Source: Paludibacteraceae bacterium
GTDB taxonomy: Bacteria > Bacteroidota > Bacteroidia > Bacteroidales > Paludibacteraceae
Direction: 5' to 3'
Length of the DNA: 64,000 nucleotides
Assembly: GCA_016285885.1 (NCBI GenBank)
Contig: JAEERP010000011.1
Coordinates: 1 to 64,000 of the forward strand
The notes under the pieces were generated by a model. The model searched no databases. It had not been told where the DNA came from and worked only from the letters and a program-made list of their open reading frames with translations. The position numbers and the translations under genes are program-made. This document shows, piece by piece, positions 33,934 to 42,890 of the stretch. Numbering within the stretch: position 1 is the first letter of the stretch; each line of letters opens with the position of its first letter.

Positions 33934-34721
33934 TCGAAGTAAAACACGCCATAAAATCGTTCGACGGGAACACCGTCCTCAAGGATGTATCCACCATTTT
34001 CGAGACGGGGAAGACCAACCTCATCATCGGACAGAGTGGTTCGGGAAAGACCGTGCTGATGAAGAGTGTGGTGGGCATCCACCGCATCGATTCGGGCGAG
34101 ATACTGTACGACGGACGAAACATCACCTCCATGAAGAGGAAAGAGCTCAATGCGCTTAGGCGTGAGATCGGCATGCTCTTCCAGGGCTCCGCACTCTTCG
34201 ACTCCATGAGCGTGCTGGAGAACGTGAAGTTTCCGTTGGACATGTTCACGGAGATGACCGAGGAGGAGAAAATAGAGCGGGCCAAATTCTGCTTGCAACG
34301 TGTGGAACTATCCCATGCGCTGGACTTGTCCCCTGCGGAGATCAGTGGAGGTATGCAGAAGAGAGCCGCCATCGCCAGAGCCATCGTACTGAATCCCAAA
34401 TACCTATTCTGCGACGAGCCGAACTCCGGACTAGACCCGAAGACCTCGTTGCTGATCGACCAGTTGATCCAGGACATCACCCATGAGTTCAACATCACCA
34501 CCATCGTCAACACGCACGACATGAACTCCGTGATGGAGATCGGCGAGAACATCGTCTTCATCAGCAAGGGCGAGAAAGCATGGCAAGGCACGAAGGACGA
34601 GATATTCGACACAGGTTGCGAGCCATTGGAGGATTTCATCTTCGCATCCAACCTATACAAGGAGATCAAGAAGGCCCACAAATTTTTCCAAGACAAGGAA
34701 TCATCCACGAAACAAAAATGA
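33930..34721 (+). CDS. mlaF: MlaF-type ABC transporter ATPase
   Basis: The 263-residue protein is an ABC ATPase with Walker A GQSGSGKTV, the Q-loop (MLFQGSALFDSM), the signature SGGMQKRAAIARA, and Walker B YLFCDEPNSGLDP. The phrase FQGSALFDSM is typical of the MlaF/Ttg2A group. It powers the MlaE permease, with which it overlaps by 4 bases. Confidence 0.94.
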   Translation: MIEVKHAIKSFDGNTVLKDVSTIFETGKTNLIIGQSGSGKTVLMKSVVGIHRIDSGEILYDGRNITSMKRKELNALRREIGMLFQGSALFDSMSVLENVKFPLDMFTEMTEEEKIERAKFCLQRVELSHALDLSPAEISGGMQKRAAIARAIVLNPKYLFCDEPNSGLDPKTSLLIDQLIQDITHEFNITTIVNTHDMNSVMEIGENIVFISKGEKAWQGTKDEIFDTGCEPLEDFIFASNLYKEIKKAHKFFQDKESSTKQK

Positions 34722-34734
34722 AGGAGGATAAGGC

Positions 34735-35007
34735 ATGGCAATATTCGATTTCTTAAAAACGCCTAAGATCAGGCAATACCACCACGAATACATCTATTAC
34801 GATCCACAAAAGGAGGAGCGTGAGGAACGCATCAAGCGTATTCAAAAGAAATTACAGGCGAAAGAAAACGGTGGGCTCTATGCGGATAACATCAAGAGCG
34901 CATATAGTTCACACCGGGAAGAAAGAAGTCGGAAGATGAAAAGCAACAATGTCCGTTACATCATCACGGCGATCGTTATTGTCGCCTTAGTATATTGGCT
35001 TAAATAA
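34735..35007 (+). CDS. small tail-anchored-like membrane protein
   Basis: The 90-residue protein has a charged, helix-prone body (QKEEREERIKRIQKKLQAKE, coiled-coil-like) and a single C-terminal membrane segment (YIITAIVIVALVYWLK). It lies between mlaF (13 bases) and mutL (7 bases). It has no MCE domain and so does not replace MlaD. Function unknown. Confidence 0.8.
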   Translation: MAIFDFLKTPKIRQYHHEYIYYDPQKEEREERIKRIQKKLQAKENGGLYADNIKSAYSSHREERSRKMKSNNVRYIITAIVIVALVYWLK

Positions 35008-35014
35008 AAGAGCG

Positions 35015-36934
35015 ATGAGTGACATCATACACGTACTACCTGATTCCGTAGCGAACCAAATAGCGGCCGGGGAAGTGATCCAACGCCCCGCCTCCGTCAT
35101 CAAAGAGTTGGTGGAGAACTCCATCGACGCGGGAGCGGACAACATACAGGTCGTGATCAAGGACGCCGGAAGGACGCTCATACAAGTGATCGACAACGGC
35201 AAGGGCATGAGCGAGACAGACGCGCGCATCTCCTTCGAGCGGCACGCCACCTCAAAGATAAAATCGGCAGACGATCTCTTCGCCCTGCACACCATGGGTT
35301 TCCGTGGAGAAGCCCTGGCATCCATCGCCGCCATCGCGCAGATGGAACTACGCACCAGAAGGCCAGAAGACGAAGTGGGCACCCTCATAGAGGTGGCAGG
35401 CAGCAAGGTTGAGAATCAGACCTCCATCTCCTGCCCCGTCGGCACCAATTTCGCCGTGAAGAATATCTTCTACAATGTGCCAGCCCGCCGTAAATTCCTC
35501 AAATCGAACGCATACGAGTTTTCTCAGATAGAAAGGGAATTCATCCGCATAGCCTTGGTATACCCTCAGATAGAGTTCCAACTCATCCACAACGACCTGA
35601 TATGCATGTCGCTGAAGAAGGGCAACTACAAGGAACGCATCAGCAACGTCTTCAAGAACGTCAAAGGCATCAACACTCAACTCTTCACCATCCATGTGGA
35701 CTCCACGCTGGCGAGGATCCACGGATTCGTGGGAAAGCCTGAGACCGCCAAAAAGAAGAATGACAGGCAGTTCTTTTTCGTGAACGGAAGGTTCATGAAA
35801 CATAACTATTTCCACAGTGCGGTGGTGCAAGCCTATGGCACGATGCTACAGCCAGGCACCTCGCCCGACTACTTCATCTACTTTGAGATCGACCCAGAGA
35901 ACATAGACGTAAACATCCACCCTACCAAGACGGAGATCAAATTCGAGAACGAGAACGCCATATGGCCACTCGTGATGTCAGGCGTCAGGGAAGGGTTAGG
36001 CAAGTTCAACATCTCACCCAGCATCGATTTCGACAGCGAAGGTGCGACGGAACTCCCCGCCTTCTCGCATAGGAACAGCGCATCGGTCAAGATGCCAGAT
36101 GTGAAAATCGATCCGACCTACAATCCATTCGAGCAAGAGCATAGGCATAACGACTATACGAGGAAAAGTACCATTGGATGGGAGAACCTCTACGAAGGGT
36201 TCGAATCCAGCAAATGGACACCTTCCAGCGCAGAGGATTTCACGCCTCAGGCCGAACAGAGCCTCCAATTCGACGACAATGGCGAGGAGAATGACGAGCG
36301 TTTCACCTTTGAGACCCAAGAGCGGGAGGAGGGGCAAATGGAGCCAGGTGTGACCGCAGACACGAAAGAGACGCATGTGGAGTACATGCAGTTCAAAAAT
36401 AAATACATCATCACGCCCGTCAAGTCCGGATTGATGTGCATCGACCAGCACAGGGCGCACGTCAGGATATTGTACGATCAGTACATGAGCCTCATCTCAC
36501 GCAAGCAAAACGCCTCCCAGAAGATGTTGTTTCCTGAAATCATCGAATTGTCCGAATCAGAGAACATGATACTAGGGGATGCGATGGAGGATCTGCAGTA
36601 CATCGGATTCGACCTCTCCCCGCTAGGCAAGAACACCTACAGCATCAACGGAACGCCCGCCAACATGGAGAACGGGTCAGCCAAGGAATATATCACCAAC
36701 ATCATCCAATCGCTCAAGGAATCGCGGATCGACTTCAAGACGCAAGTAGCGGAACACGTCGCACTCTCCATGGCGAAACTATCCGCCACACCTTACGGAA
36801 GGGAACTCAGCGACAAGGAGATGATGTCGTTGGTCAGCAGTCTGCTCAGACTCCCCGACCCTAACTTCACACCCGACAACAAAGCGATCATCAAGGTGTT
36901 CTCCACCGAAGAAATAGAGAAAGGATTCAAGTAA
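35015..36934 (+). CDS. mutL: DNA mismatch repair protein MutL
   Basis: The 639-residue protein has the GHKL ATPase motifs (NQIAAGEVIQRPASVIKELV, then DAGADNI, DNGKGM, FRGEALASIA), an acidic linker (about 350-460) and a C-terminal dimerisation domain. The usual endonuclease motif DQHAxxExxxxE appears here as DQHRAHVRILYD, without the glutamate, and no CPHGRP-like motif is seen, so it probably lacks the nicking activity. Its stop codon shares one base with the start of the S4 gene (TAATG). Confidence 0.95.
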   Translation: MSDIIHVLPDSVANQIAAGEVIQRPASVIKELVENSIDAGADNIQVVIKDAGRTLIQVIDNGKGMSETDARISFERHATSKIKSADDLFALHTMGFRGEALASIAAIAQMELRTRRPEDEVGTLIEVAGSKVENQTSISCPVGTNFAVKNIFYNVPARRKFLKSNAYEFSQIEREFIRIALVYPQIEFQLIHNDLICMSLKKGNYKERISNVFKNVKGINTQLFTIHVDSTLARIHGFVGKPETAKKKNDRQFFFVNGRFMKHNYFHSAVVQAYGTMLQPGTSPDYFIYFEIDPENIDVNIHPTKTEIKFENENAIWPLVMSGVREGLGKFNISPSIDFDSEGATELPAFSHRNSASVKMPDVKIDPTYNPFEQEHRHNDYTRKSTIGWENLYEGFESSKWTPSSAEDFTPQAEQSLQFDDNGEENDERFTFETQEREEGQMEPGVTADTKETHVEYMQFKNKYIITPVKSGLMCIDQHRAHVRILYDQYMSLISRKQNASQKMLFPEIIELSESENMILGDAMEDLQYIGFDLSPLGKNTYSINGTPANMENGSAKEYITNIIQSLKESRIDFKTQVAEHVALSMAKLSATPYGRELSDKEMMSLVSSLLRLPDPNFTPDNKAIIKVFSTEEIEKGFK

Positions 36935-37383
36935 TGGGAAAGGAAGCGAAAGAAGAAGTACGCATAGACAAATGGATGTGGGCGGTACGTCTGTTCAAGA
37001 CCCGCACCATCGCGGCGGACGCCTGCAAAAAAGGAAGGGTCATGATGGGTGGCACCAACGTGAAGGCCTCCAAGATGATCAAGGTGGACGATGTCATACA
37101 AATCAAACGCCCGCCCGTCGTCTACTCCTTCAAGGTGCTCGGACTGAGCGAAAACAGGATGGGCGCCAAGCTCGTGCCCGAATTCATGGAGAACGTGACC
37201 AGCCCTGAACAATTACAGATACTCGAACTAAGCAAATACAACATCAGCGGGAAGAGAGACCGAGGAACCGGCAGACCAACCAAGAAGGAACGCCGCGACC
37301 TGGAGGAGTACATCGAGCCAAGCTACGGATTGGACGACGACTTCCTATTCGACTTCTCCGACGATGACGATGAATTAGAATAA
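36934..37383 (+). CDS. S4-domain RNA-binding protein (Hsp15/HslR-like)
   Basis: The 149-residue protein opens with an S4 domain (VRIDKWMWAVRLFKTRTIAA, ACKKGRVMMGG) and has a highly acidic tail (DDDFLFDFSDDDDELE). Relatives such as Hsp15 bind free 50S subunits with stalled nascent chains. It overlaps mutL by one base. Confidence 0.9.
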   Translation: MGKEAKEEVRIDKWMWAVRLFKTRTIAADACKKGRVMMGGTNVKASKMIKVDDVIQIKRPPVVYSFKVLGLSENRMGAKLVPEFMENVTSPEQLQILELSKYNISGKRDRGTGRPTKKERRDLEEYIEPSYGLDDDFLFDFSDDDDELE

Positions 37384-37397
37384 AAAAACATAAGATC

Positions 37398-37916
37398 ATG
37401 AAAAAGATTGTATGCACACTCATGCTCGCGTTCGCATGCCTAGCAAGCGCCAGCGCACAGAAACTGCAGTTCCACAAGGAGAAAACAGACAATGGGACCG
37501 TCTACACCTACCAAACAGAGGATGGGGAGGATTATTGTTCCGTCTATATGGTCAAAAAAGACCCTGACAAGTTCGTCAACGGACTCCAGCGCATCGTCAA
37601 AGATGGCAAGATCGGTTTCATCAACAAAGATGGCATCATCGTCATCGTTCCGCAATACGATGTCGCAGGACAATTTATCGGCAAATACAGTTTGGTAAAC
37701 AAAGGAGCACACAATGTAGCCACAGACCCTCAAGCGGAACCAGACATGCAAGGTGGACAATGGGGCGTCATCGACAAGAAAGGGAAGGTCATCATGCCAT
37801 GCGGATACAACAAGGTATGGGATGAGAGCAAAAAGACCTATATCTACCACAATGGCACGAAAGGCTTCGAGTACACCAATAAAGGGAAACTCATACAAAC
37901 CACACAAAAAAAGTAA
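37398..37916 (+). CDS. exported WG-repeat protein
   Basis: The 172-residue protein has a signal peptide (MKKIVCTLMLAFACLASASA) and two WG-type repeats (GKIGFINKDGIIVIVPQYD and GQWGVIDKKGKVIMPCGYNK). WG repeats form beta-propeller-like surfaces and are common in secreted Bacteroidetes proteins of unknown role. It lies 14 bases after the S4 gene, at the end of the mutL gene string. Confidence 0.82.
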   Translation: MKKIVCTLMLAFACLASASAQKLQFHKEKTDNGTVYTYQTEDGEDYCSVYMVKKDPDKFVNGLQRIVKDGKIGFINKDGIIVIVPQYDVAGQFIGKYSLVNKGAHNVATDPQAEPDMQGGQWGVIDKKGKVIMPCGYNKVWDESKKTYIYHNGTKGFEYTNKGKLIQTTQKK

Positions 37917-37934
37917 CCAAGAAGCGTCGTCATC

Positions 37935-38480
37935 ATGCTAATTGCAAGGCAAAAGAAGAAAGAGAACATCGCCGAATACATCATCTACATGTGGCAGTTG
38001 GAGGATTTGCTGAGGGCAAACCAACTAGACATCGAGAAGATACAGAAGCTCATCATCGACCCCTACCCGGTGGACGAAGCCACCAAGAAGGAGATGAGGG
38101 AGTGGTATGAGAACCTCATCCAGATGATGAAACTGGAGCATGTGGAGGAAAAGGGACACCTGCAATTCATCAAGAACACGGTGGAGGACCTCAACGACCT
38201 GCACATGGAGTTACTGCAGAAACCCAAGGAGATTCAGTACAACGCACTGTTCTTCAAGACATTGCCCTTCCTTGTCGAGTTCAGAGGGAAGGCGAAGGCG
38301 GGCGAAGAGACCAACGACGTGGAGCTCTCGCTACAAGCCTTGTATGGTGTTCTAATGCTAAAGCTACAGAAAAAGGAGGTTACGGCAGAGACGATGACCG
38401 CCGTGAAGCAAATCAGCCAATTGCTGGCCGTGCTCGCGCAGAAATACAAGACTTGGCTAGAGGAGGAACCAGAGGAGTAG
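37935..38480 (+). CDS. DUF4924 family protein
   Basis: The 181-residue, mostly helical protein opens with KKKENIAEYIIYMWQLEDLL and contains HLQFIKNTVEDLNDLHMELL, which I associate with the Bacteroidetes family DUF4924. No catalytic motif or export signal is seen. Its last 24 bases overlap the 3' end of the hemolysin III gene on the other strand, so the two genes converge and share coding DNA. Confidence 0.8.
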   Translation: MLIARQKKKENIAEYIIYMWQLEDLLRANQLDIEKIQKLIIDPYPVDEATKKEMREWYENLIQMMKLEHVEEKGHLQFIKNTVEDLNDLHMELLQKPKEIQYNALFFKTLPFLVEFRGKAKAGEETNDVELSLQALYGVLMLKLQKKEVTAETMTAVKQISQLLAVLAQKYKTWLEEEPEE

Positions 38481-39083
38481 GCAGTGGAAGAGGCACCCCA
38501 CGAAGACGAACACGTGCCAAATGGAATGGTAGTAGGTGCGGGTGTCATCCTTCCAAAAGAAATAGGTGCCCAGCGTGAAAGCGATCCCCTCTCCCAACAA
38601 CATCCACAGGCTGCTGGCAGGAAAAGTCTCGAATACAGGTTTGATAAGGATGATGATCAGCCAGCCCATCACCAGATAGAGGCCCAAGGAAAACTTAGGA
38701 TACCTGCCTAGGAAGAAGATCTTATAGACAATGCCCAATAGGGTCAGGCCCCAAATGACGAAGAAACAGACGTTGCCCAACGTGCCACCGATCGCATGCA
38801 ACAATATAGGGGAATAGGAGCCCGCGATGGAGACATAGATCGCACTATGGTCGAAGTAGCGCATCATGCGTTTCTTTTCAGGATCCTTGAACCAATGGTA
38901 CAGTGTGGAGGAGCCGAACATCATCACCTCACCCACCACAAAAAGAATCATACCCAAATCCAACGCTGCGGAGCCATGGCTGAAGGCCCTCATCAAAAGG
39001 GGAATCGCCATCAGGCAAAAAAGGAGCAAGGCAACAGCATGCGTCCACGTATTCGCAAATTCAGCTTTTTCTTTATCAAACAT
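38457..39083 (-). CDS. hemolysin III family (PAQR-like) membrane protein
   Basis: The 208-residue protein has about seven membrane helices and the family motifs SSTLYHWF, FDHSAIYVSIAGSYSP and the C-terminal WHVFVFVGCLFHCLL, whose Ser, Asp and His residues line the presumed zinc site of the hemolysin III/PAQR family. The bacterial role is uncertain. It lies 14 bases after the HEAT-like gene in the minus direction. Confidence 0.92.
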   Translation of the reverse strand: MFDKEKAEFANTWTHAVALLLFCLMAIPLLMRAFSHGSAALDLGMILFVVGEVMMFGSSTLYHWFKDPEKKRMMRYFDHSAIYVSIAGSYSPILLHAIGGTLGNVCFFVIWGLTLLGIVYKIFFLGRYPKFSLGLYLVMGWLIIILIKPVFETFPASSLWMLLGEGIAFTLGTYFFWKDDTRTYYHSIWHVFVFVGCLFHCLLLWFLL

Positions 39084-39097
39084 ATATTACCACATCA

Positions 39098-39769
39098 TCA
39101 CATTAACATCATACGCACATTCTCCCGCACGAAGGAAGCGCCCTTACCGGTAGCATCCTCCAGTTCGCCGACAAGGTCCTCCACGTACTTGCGCTCCCTA
39201 TCAGAGAGCACACGCAGAAAACGGGCGACAGAGGCATAGACCGCATAGTCGTCAGCAGAAAGGTTCCTCTTCAGCGCCATCTTGCAAGCGTCCTCCGCCT
39301 CGCCGGTCAGTGTGCCACGCAAGAACAAGAAAGAGGCCAGCACATAAGCCGTAGCCCTCTCATATTTTCCCTGTTTTTCCAATAACTTGATTATCAAATC
39401 ATCAGCATACTCCATATTTCGCAGGAGATTCAGGCTTAACTGTTCCACCAGTTCCATGTTATGACATTCGGAGATCCATTTCAGCGCCATCTCCTCGTCG
39501 AAGGAATCCATAGGGAAGAGCATCGTCGCCAGCAGCATCATCTCACGGCAATCCGACATCCACAACCGTTGGGCAAACATCTTGTCTTTGTCCATGCCAG
39601 CCGCCAACTCCTTAACACGAGGCAACTGCACCCCATAGTTCAGCTTGTAGTCCAAGCCAGAAGCGGACATGCAACCAGAGACCACCCCGTTCATGGAGAG
39701 GCGAAGCATGCGTTTCACTTGCTCCACCCTCTGCTCCAGTTTCTCGTCATACATGAAAAATTCGTCCAT
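39098..39769 (-). CDS. AlkD-like HEAT-repeat protein
   Basis: The 223-residue helical protein has LNYGVQLPRVKELA and LWMSDCREMMLLATMLFP followed by paired helices, which resembles the DNA alkylation repair (AlkD) HEAT fold. The assignment is tentative, because the catalytic Trp/Asp/Arg set could not be confirmed. A second, clearer AlkD-like gene lies at 49730. The gene is first in a two-gene operon with hemolysin III. A -7 match (TACCTTTG, minus 39797-39790) lies 21 bases upstream. Confidence 0.6.
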   Translation of the reverse strand: MDEFFMYDEKLEQRVEQVKRMLRLSMNGVVSGCMSASGLDYKLNYGVQLPRVKELAAGMDKDKMFAQRLWMSDCREMMLLATMLFPMDSFDEEMALKWISECHNMELVEQLSLNLLRNMEYADDLIIKLLEKQGKYERATAYVLASFLFLRGTLTGEAEDACKMALKRNLSADDYAVYASVARFLRVLSDRERKYVEDLVGELEDATGKGASFVRENVRMMLM

Positions 39770-39789
39770 AATTTATGTTCTTGGGCATA

Positions 39790-39797
39790 CAAAGGTA
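39790..39797 (-). promoter_or_regulatory. candidate -7 element for the HEAT protein-hemolysin III operon
   Basis: Minus-strand TACCTTTG fits TAnnTTTG; -33 unclear. Confidence 0.45.
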
Positions 39798-39836
39798 ATA
39801 AATAATTTGGAAAGGGGGAGGAAGGGAGGAAGGACA

Positions 39837-39953
39837 ATAAAGTCTGTAAAGACAGTAAAGACAGTAAAGTCAGTAAAGTCAGTAAGGTCAGTAAGGTCAG
39901 TAAAGTCAGTAAGGTCAGTAAGGACGGTAAGGACGGTAAGGACGGTAAGGACG
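39837..39953. repeat. 9-bp minisatellite (GTAAAGTCA/GTAAGGACG)
   Basis: About thirteen head-to-tail 9-base units run here; units from 39846 are GTAAAGACA x2, GTAAAGTCA x2, GTAAGGTCA x2, GTAAAGTCA, GTAAGGTCA and GTAAGGACG x4, showing stepwise spread of variants along the array. It lies between the HEAT-protein promoter and the 3' end of the four-helix-bundle gene. The units are contiguous with no spacers, so it is not CRISPR. Confidence 0.95.
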
Positions 39954-39983
39954 ATTAAGGACTATAGGGAAGGGAATAGGGGG

Positions 39984-40529
39984 CTATTCCCTTCGCTTTG
40001 AGCGTAGGCGGTACATCCTTTCGTTAAAACCACCATTAGCCAAGAAATCCTGCTCAAGGCGTTTCAACTGTCTGAAAAGCAGGTAGTCAGCTTGTTTTAT
40101 CAGCACGATGCACATGTTGGCGATTGTCTCAGGAGGACGTGTTTGAGCAATATTCATGAAAAAGGCAGTGTCATTGTGTCGGGTGCCCAACTCACGCATT
40201 TTCAGCAATTCCACAGAATCCTCTTCCCATTGCCTATGGCCACGAGTCTTTAGGTAATCCTCATAATCTTCAAGCAATTCCTGCAGACTGGCTTTCGCCA
40301 CATTTACCAATTTGATCTCCGTCTTGGCACTTGTGCTACTGGCAGCGCATCCCTCTATGATGTTCTGTTTGCCGGATCGGGCAGCCTGAATCATCTGGTC
40401 GCAAGTACGGTCGTTGCGCCGCAAATAATGCTCCACGAAGTGGTAAGTCAGGCAGTAAATCACATCCGCCTTTTGGTACGAGAGCAAATTCTTGTAATTA
40501 CCTCTATGAGGTATCAATTCTTCCTTCAT
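39984..40529 (-). CDS. four-helix-bundle protein (S23/IVP-like)
   Basis: The 181-residue helical protein has LLSYQKADVIYCLTYHFVEH, RTCDQMIQAARSGKQNIIEG and a LEQDFLANGGFNERM tail, which I recognise as the four-helix-bundle family related to the proteins encoded in 23S rRNA intervening sequences. The function is unknown. It is free-standing here and its 3' end is 30 bases from a 9-bp minisatellite. A -7 match (TATCTTTG, minus 40637-40630) lies about 100 bases upstream. Confidence 0.85.
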   Translation of the reverse strand: MKEELIPHRGNYKNLLSYQKADVIYCLTYHFVEHYLRRNDRTCDQMIQAARSGKQNIIEGCAASSTSAKTEIKLVNVAKASLQELLEDYEDYLKTRGHRQWEEDSVELLKMRELGTRHNDTAFFMNIAQTRPPETIANMCIVLIKQADYLLFRQLKRLEQDFLANGGFNERMYRLRSKRRE

Positions 40530-40629
40530 CGATTATAACAAAAACATTTAGAATTTATTCATAAAAACAGGCGCAGTAACATCCACGTCCAATCACGCTG
40601 AGCCTAAATCTTCCGCCCGACATCGACTA

Positions 40630-40637
40630 CAAAGATA
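40630..40637 (-). promoter_or_regulatory. candidate -7 element for the four-helix-bundle gene
   Basis: Minus-strand TATCTTTG fits TAnnTTTG; -33 unclear. Confidence 0.4.
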
Positions 40638-40739
40638 ATATCATTTGGTAGGATATTTGTTTTTCGGTAAATGATTTTATTCGTATGGTTACGAGATATG
40701 GAGATTTCGAGATTTCGACATTTTGAGGGAGGCATTTGA

Positions 40740-42890
40740 TTACAACGTGGGAGATGATGAAATGGATATTTTGAGAGCGCCTTCCACCTCTATCTCGATT
40801 GAATTGCCAGGTTTACATACCGTGCGGAAGCTCAACGAGCTAACCACCCTACCCCACACAGAGGTAGAGACCGACGAGCGCATTTCGCCACCGGCTGAGG
40901 CACCATCGGCCTGGAAGGAGTTTTTCACGAAAAAGAAGAATGGTGCGACCAGGTCCTGCAGATAGCCCCAAAAACCAGCCCTTCGGATGGAGAGAGGGAC
41001 CTCGTCCGTCAGCGTCCAATGCTCCACATCCCCCACAACCGTTTTGAAATGAGAGAGGAAGAAATAGTAGAGCGCACACTTACGGTCGCCCTCATATCGT
41101 TGGAATTCGAACACACCCTCCTTGCAGGAGAACCATGCCTTGGAATCATTCCGCTCGTCATAAAGGAAAGAATAGCCATACTCCTCGCGAACGACCCACT
41201 CCGCTTCGCCGAACCTGTCGGACGAAGAGACGAACCGCGCCCCCTTCACGAAGAGGAACCCGAAAGGCCGCGCATTCTTACCATTCAGGTTGAAGAGAGA
41301 AGAGCCCTCGCCAGGCATCCCGCAGGAGCACAGACGGGGACCGTCCGCCCCCACCTCCATGTAGTTGACCAAAGGATATGCGATCGTAGGTGCGCCCGCA
41401 TAAGGAGCAGATTGGAACTGGAAGTGCAAGTGCGGATATGGAGAGAGCCCCGTGTTACCGCAAAGCGCCACGATATCCCCTTTGGAGAGATGTTGCCCCA
41501 CCTCACAGAGGAAAGAGTCCCGCTTCAAGTGCGCAAGGAGCGAATATAAATCATCCCCATGCTTAATAATCACATAGTTGCCCCAATTCTGCACCTTATT
41601 GCTCACACCTACAGGATTATCGTCCACGTTATTCTCGACGTAGACCACCCAACCATCGCCAGGAGCCATAACCGGCTTCCCATAGCAATAATAATCCTCC
41701 AGGCGAGAACCATCCCCACGGAACTGTTTGCCATCGGCCTCCACAACAAAATCCCAAGCGTCCGCCCATTGGTCCTTGTGGGTATAGGCGCCATGAGGAC
41801 CCTGCGAAACCGTCCAATTTCCACAGAAAGGCAAATCAAACGATAAATAGTTATACCATTTGAAGCGATGGAGACTCGCCTGGTGCTGGTACAGGTTCTC
41901 CTCCGGCGTCCGTTCCAAGAAATAAGAAAGTGTCGGAGAGGAAGAGGTCCCCCGCATCTTCAGCATGGTAAGGAAAAGAAGGCTCACCAAGCAAAAAGAG
42001 AGCGAGAAGGTAGGCAAATAGAGATAGGTCAGCAAGCGAGTCGACGCATAGACCACAATAAACTGCACAGGAATCAAAAGCAACGTCCACAGGAACGAGC
42101 CCTTGGAAGGCACCAAGTAGCAACAACCCAAAGCGAGGGCCGTCAATATAAAGTTAAAGCCAAAGCACACATAAGGGATATGGAAAAGATCCCCGTCCAT
42201 CAGCACATAGAGAGCATAAGCGAGGAGATGGCTCACAAACGTATAGAGAAACGCTATTCTGGAATAGCACAATAGAATCAGAGCCAAGAGGAAGCCCACC
42301 AGGACATCCTGGCGGAAGAGGACACAGCTCAATCCGAGGAAATAGCTGGTCAGCCACTTCGGCAAAGAGAGCCAGAAGAGATGGTCAGAGAAGGCAGACA
42401 AAGAGAAGCCACAGATCGAGAGCATGCTGTCATGCTCCCCGAAAACACAGTCGAAGATGATCTCGCCATCCATCTGTTGGGTCAACAATATGACAATCCA
42501 CAGACAACACAGGAAAGGAAAGACCAAATAAGGCAATCGATACTTCTCCAGGATACCGTCCAAGCCCGCTATGAACAAAAGCACCAAGACGGAAAGGGCG
42601 AAAATCATGACGATCAATGAGGCATTGCAAGGGAAGAGCGTTCCGACCGCCACTCCCACGATGACAGCATTAAAGCCATACAATCCATTCACCACCTTGA
42701 AGCGATTGAGAGACAGCAAGATAGACAAGCCATTCACGAGCAGGCAACAGAGCAAACCGCAAAGCCCGGACATAGGGTAAAGCATCGTCACGAGGAGCAA
42801 CGCCACACCTACCCATGAGTCACGGGAAAAGACCAATGCGGAATAGCTATTCCGAACACTTCTCACGAGTATGTTCAGATGATCGAGCAT
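40740..42890 (-). CDS. urea-transporter-like membrane protein fused to M23 peptidase
   Basis: The 716-residue protein has two parts. Residues 1 to about 310 form about ten membrane helices with the urea-transporter hallmark VNGLYGFNAVIVGVAVG. Residues about 360-530 form an M23/LytM-type zinc peptidase domain with an H-to-D first motif (HKDQWADAWDFV), YGKPVMAPGDGWVVYV, and the HLHFQ motif. The remaining 180 residues are undefined and end in a hydrophobic patch. The family usually cuts peptidoglycan cross-bridges; here it is tied to a channel-like domain. It overlaps the decarboxylase gene by 16 bases, so it is translationally coupled to a PqqD/ATP-grasp/PLP module. It probably exports or processes that pathway's product, which is inference. 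Confidence 0.85.
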   Translation of the reverse strand: MLDHLNILVRSVRNSYSALVFSRDSWVGVALLLVTMLYPMSGLCGLLCCLLVNGLSILLSLNRFKVVNGLYGFNAVIVGVAVGTLFPCNASLIVMIFALSVLVLLFIAGLDGILEKYRLPYLVFPFLCCLWIVILLTQQMDGEIIFDCVFGEHDSMLSICGFSLSAFSDHLFWLSLPKWLTSYFLGLSCVLFRQDVLVGFLLALILLCYSRIAFLYTFVSHLLAYALYVLMDGDLFHIPYVCFGFNFILTALALGCCYLVPSKGSFLWTLLLIPVQFIVVYASTRLLTYLYLPTFSLSFCLVSLLFLTMLKMRGTSSSPTLSYFLERTPEENLYQHQASLHRFKWYNYLSFDLPFCGNWTVSQGPHGAYTHKDQWADAWDFVVEADGKQFRGDGSRLEDYYCYGKPVMAPGDGWVVYVENNVDDNPVGVSNKVQNWGNYVIIKHGDDLYSLLAHLKRDSFLCEVGQHLSKGDIVALCGNTGLSPYPHLHFQFQSAPYAGAPTIAYPLVNYMEVGADGPRLCSCGMPGEGSSLFNLNGKNARPFGFLFVKGARFVSSSDRFGEAEWVVREEYGYSFLYDERNDSKAWFSCKEGVFEFQRYEGDRKCALYYFFLSHFKTVVGDVEHWTLTDEVPLSIRRAGFWGYLQDLVAPFFFFVKNSFQADGASAGGEMRSSVSTSVWGRVVSSLSFRTVCKPGNSIEIEVEGALKISISSSPTL

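Noticed and set aside
39837..39953. Possible CRISPR array
   Set aside because: The 9-base units are contiguous with no spacers; it is a minisatellite, and no cas genes are near.
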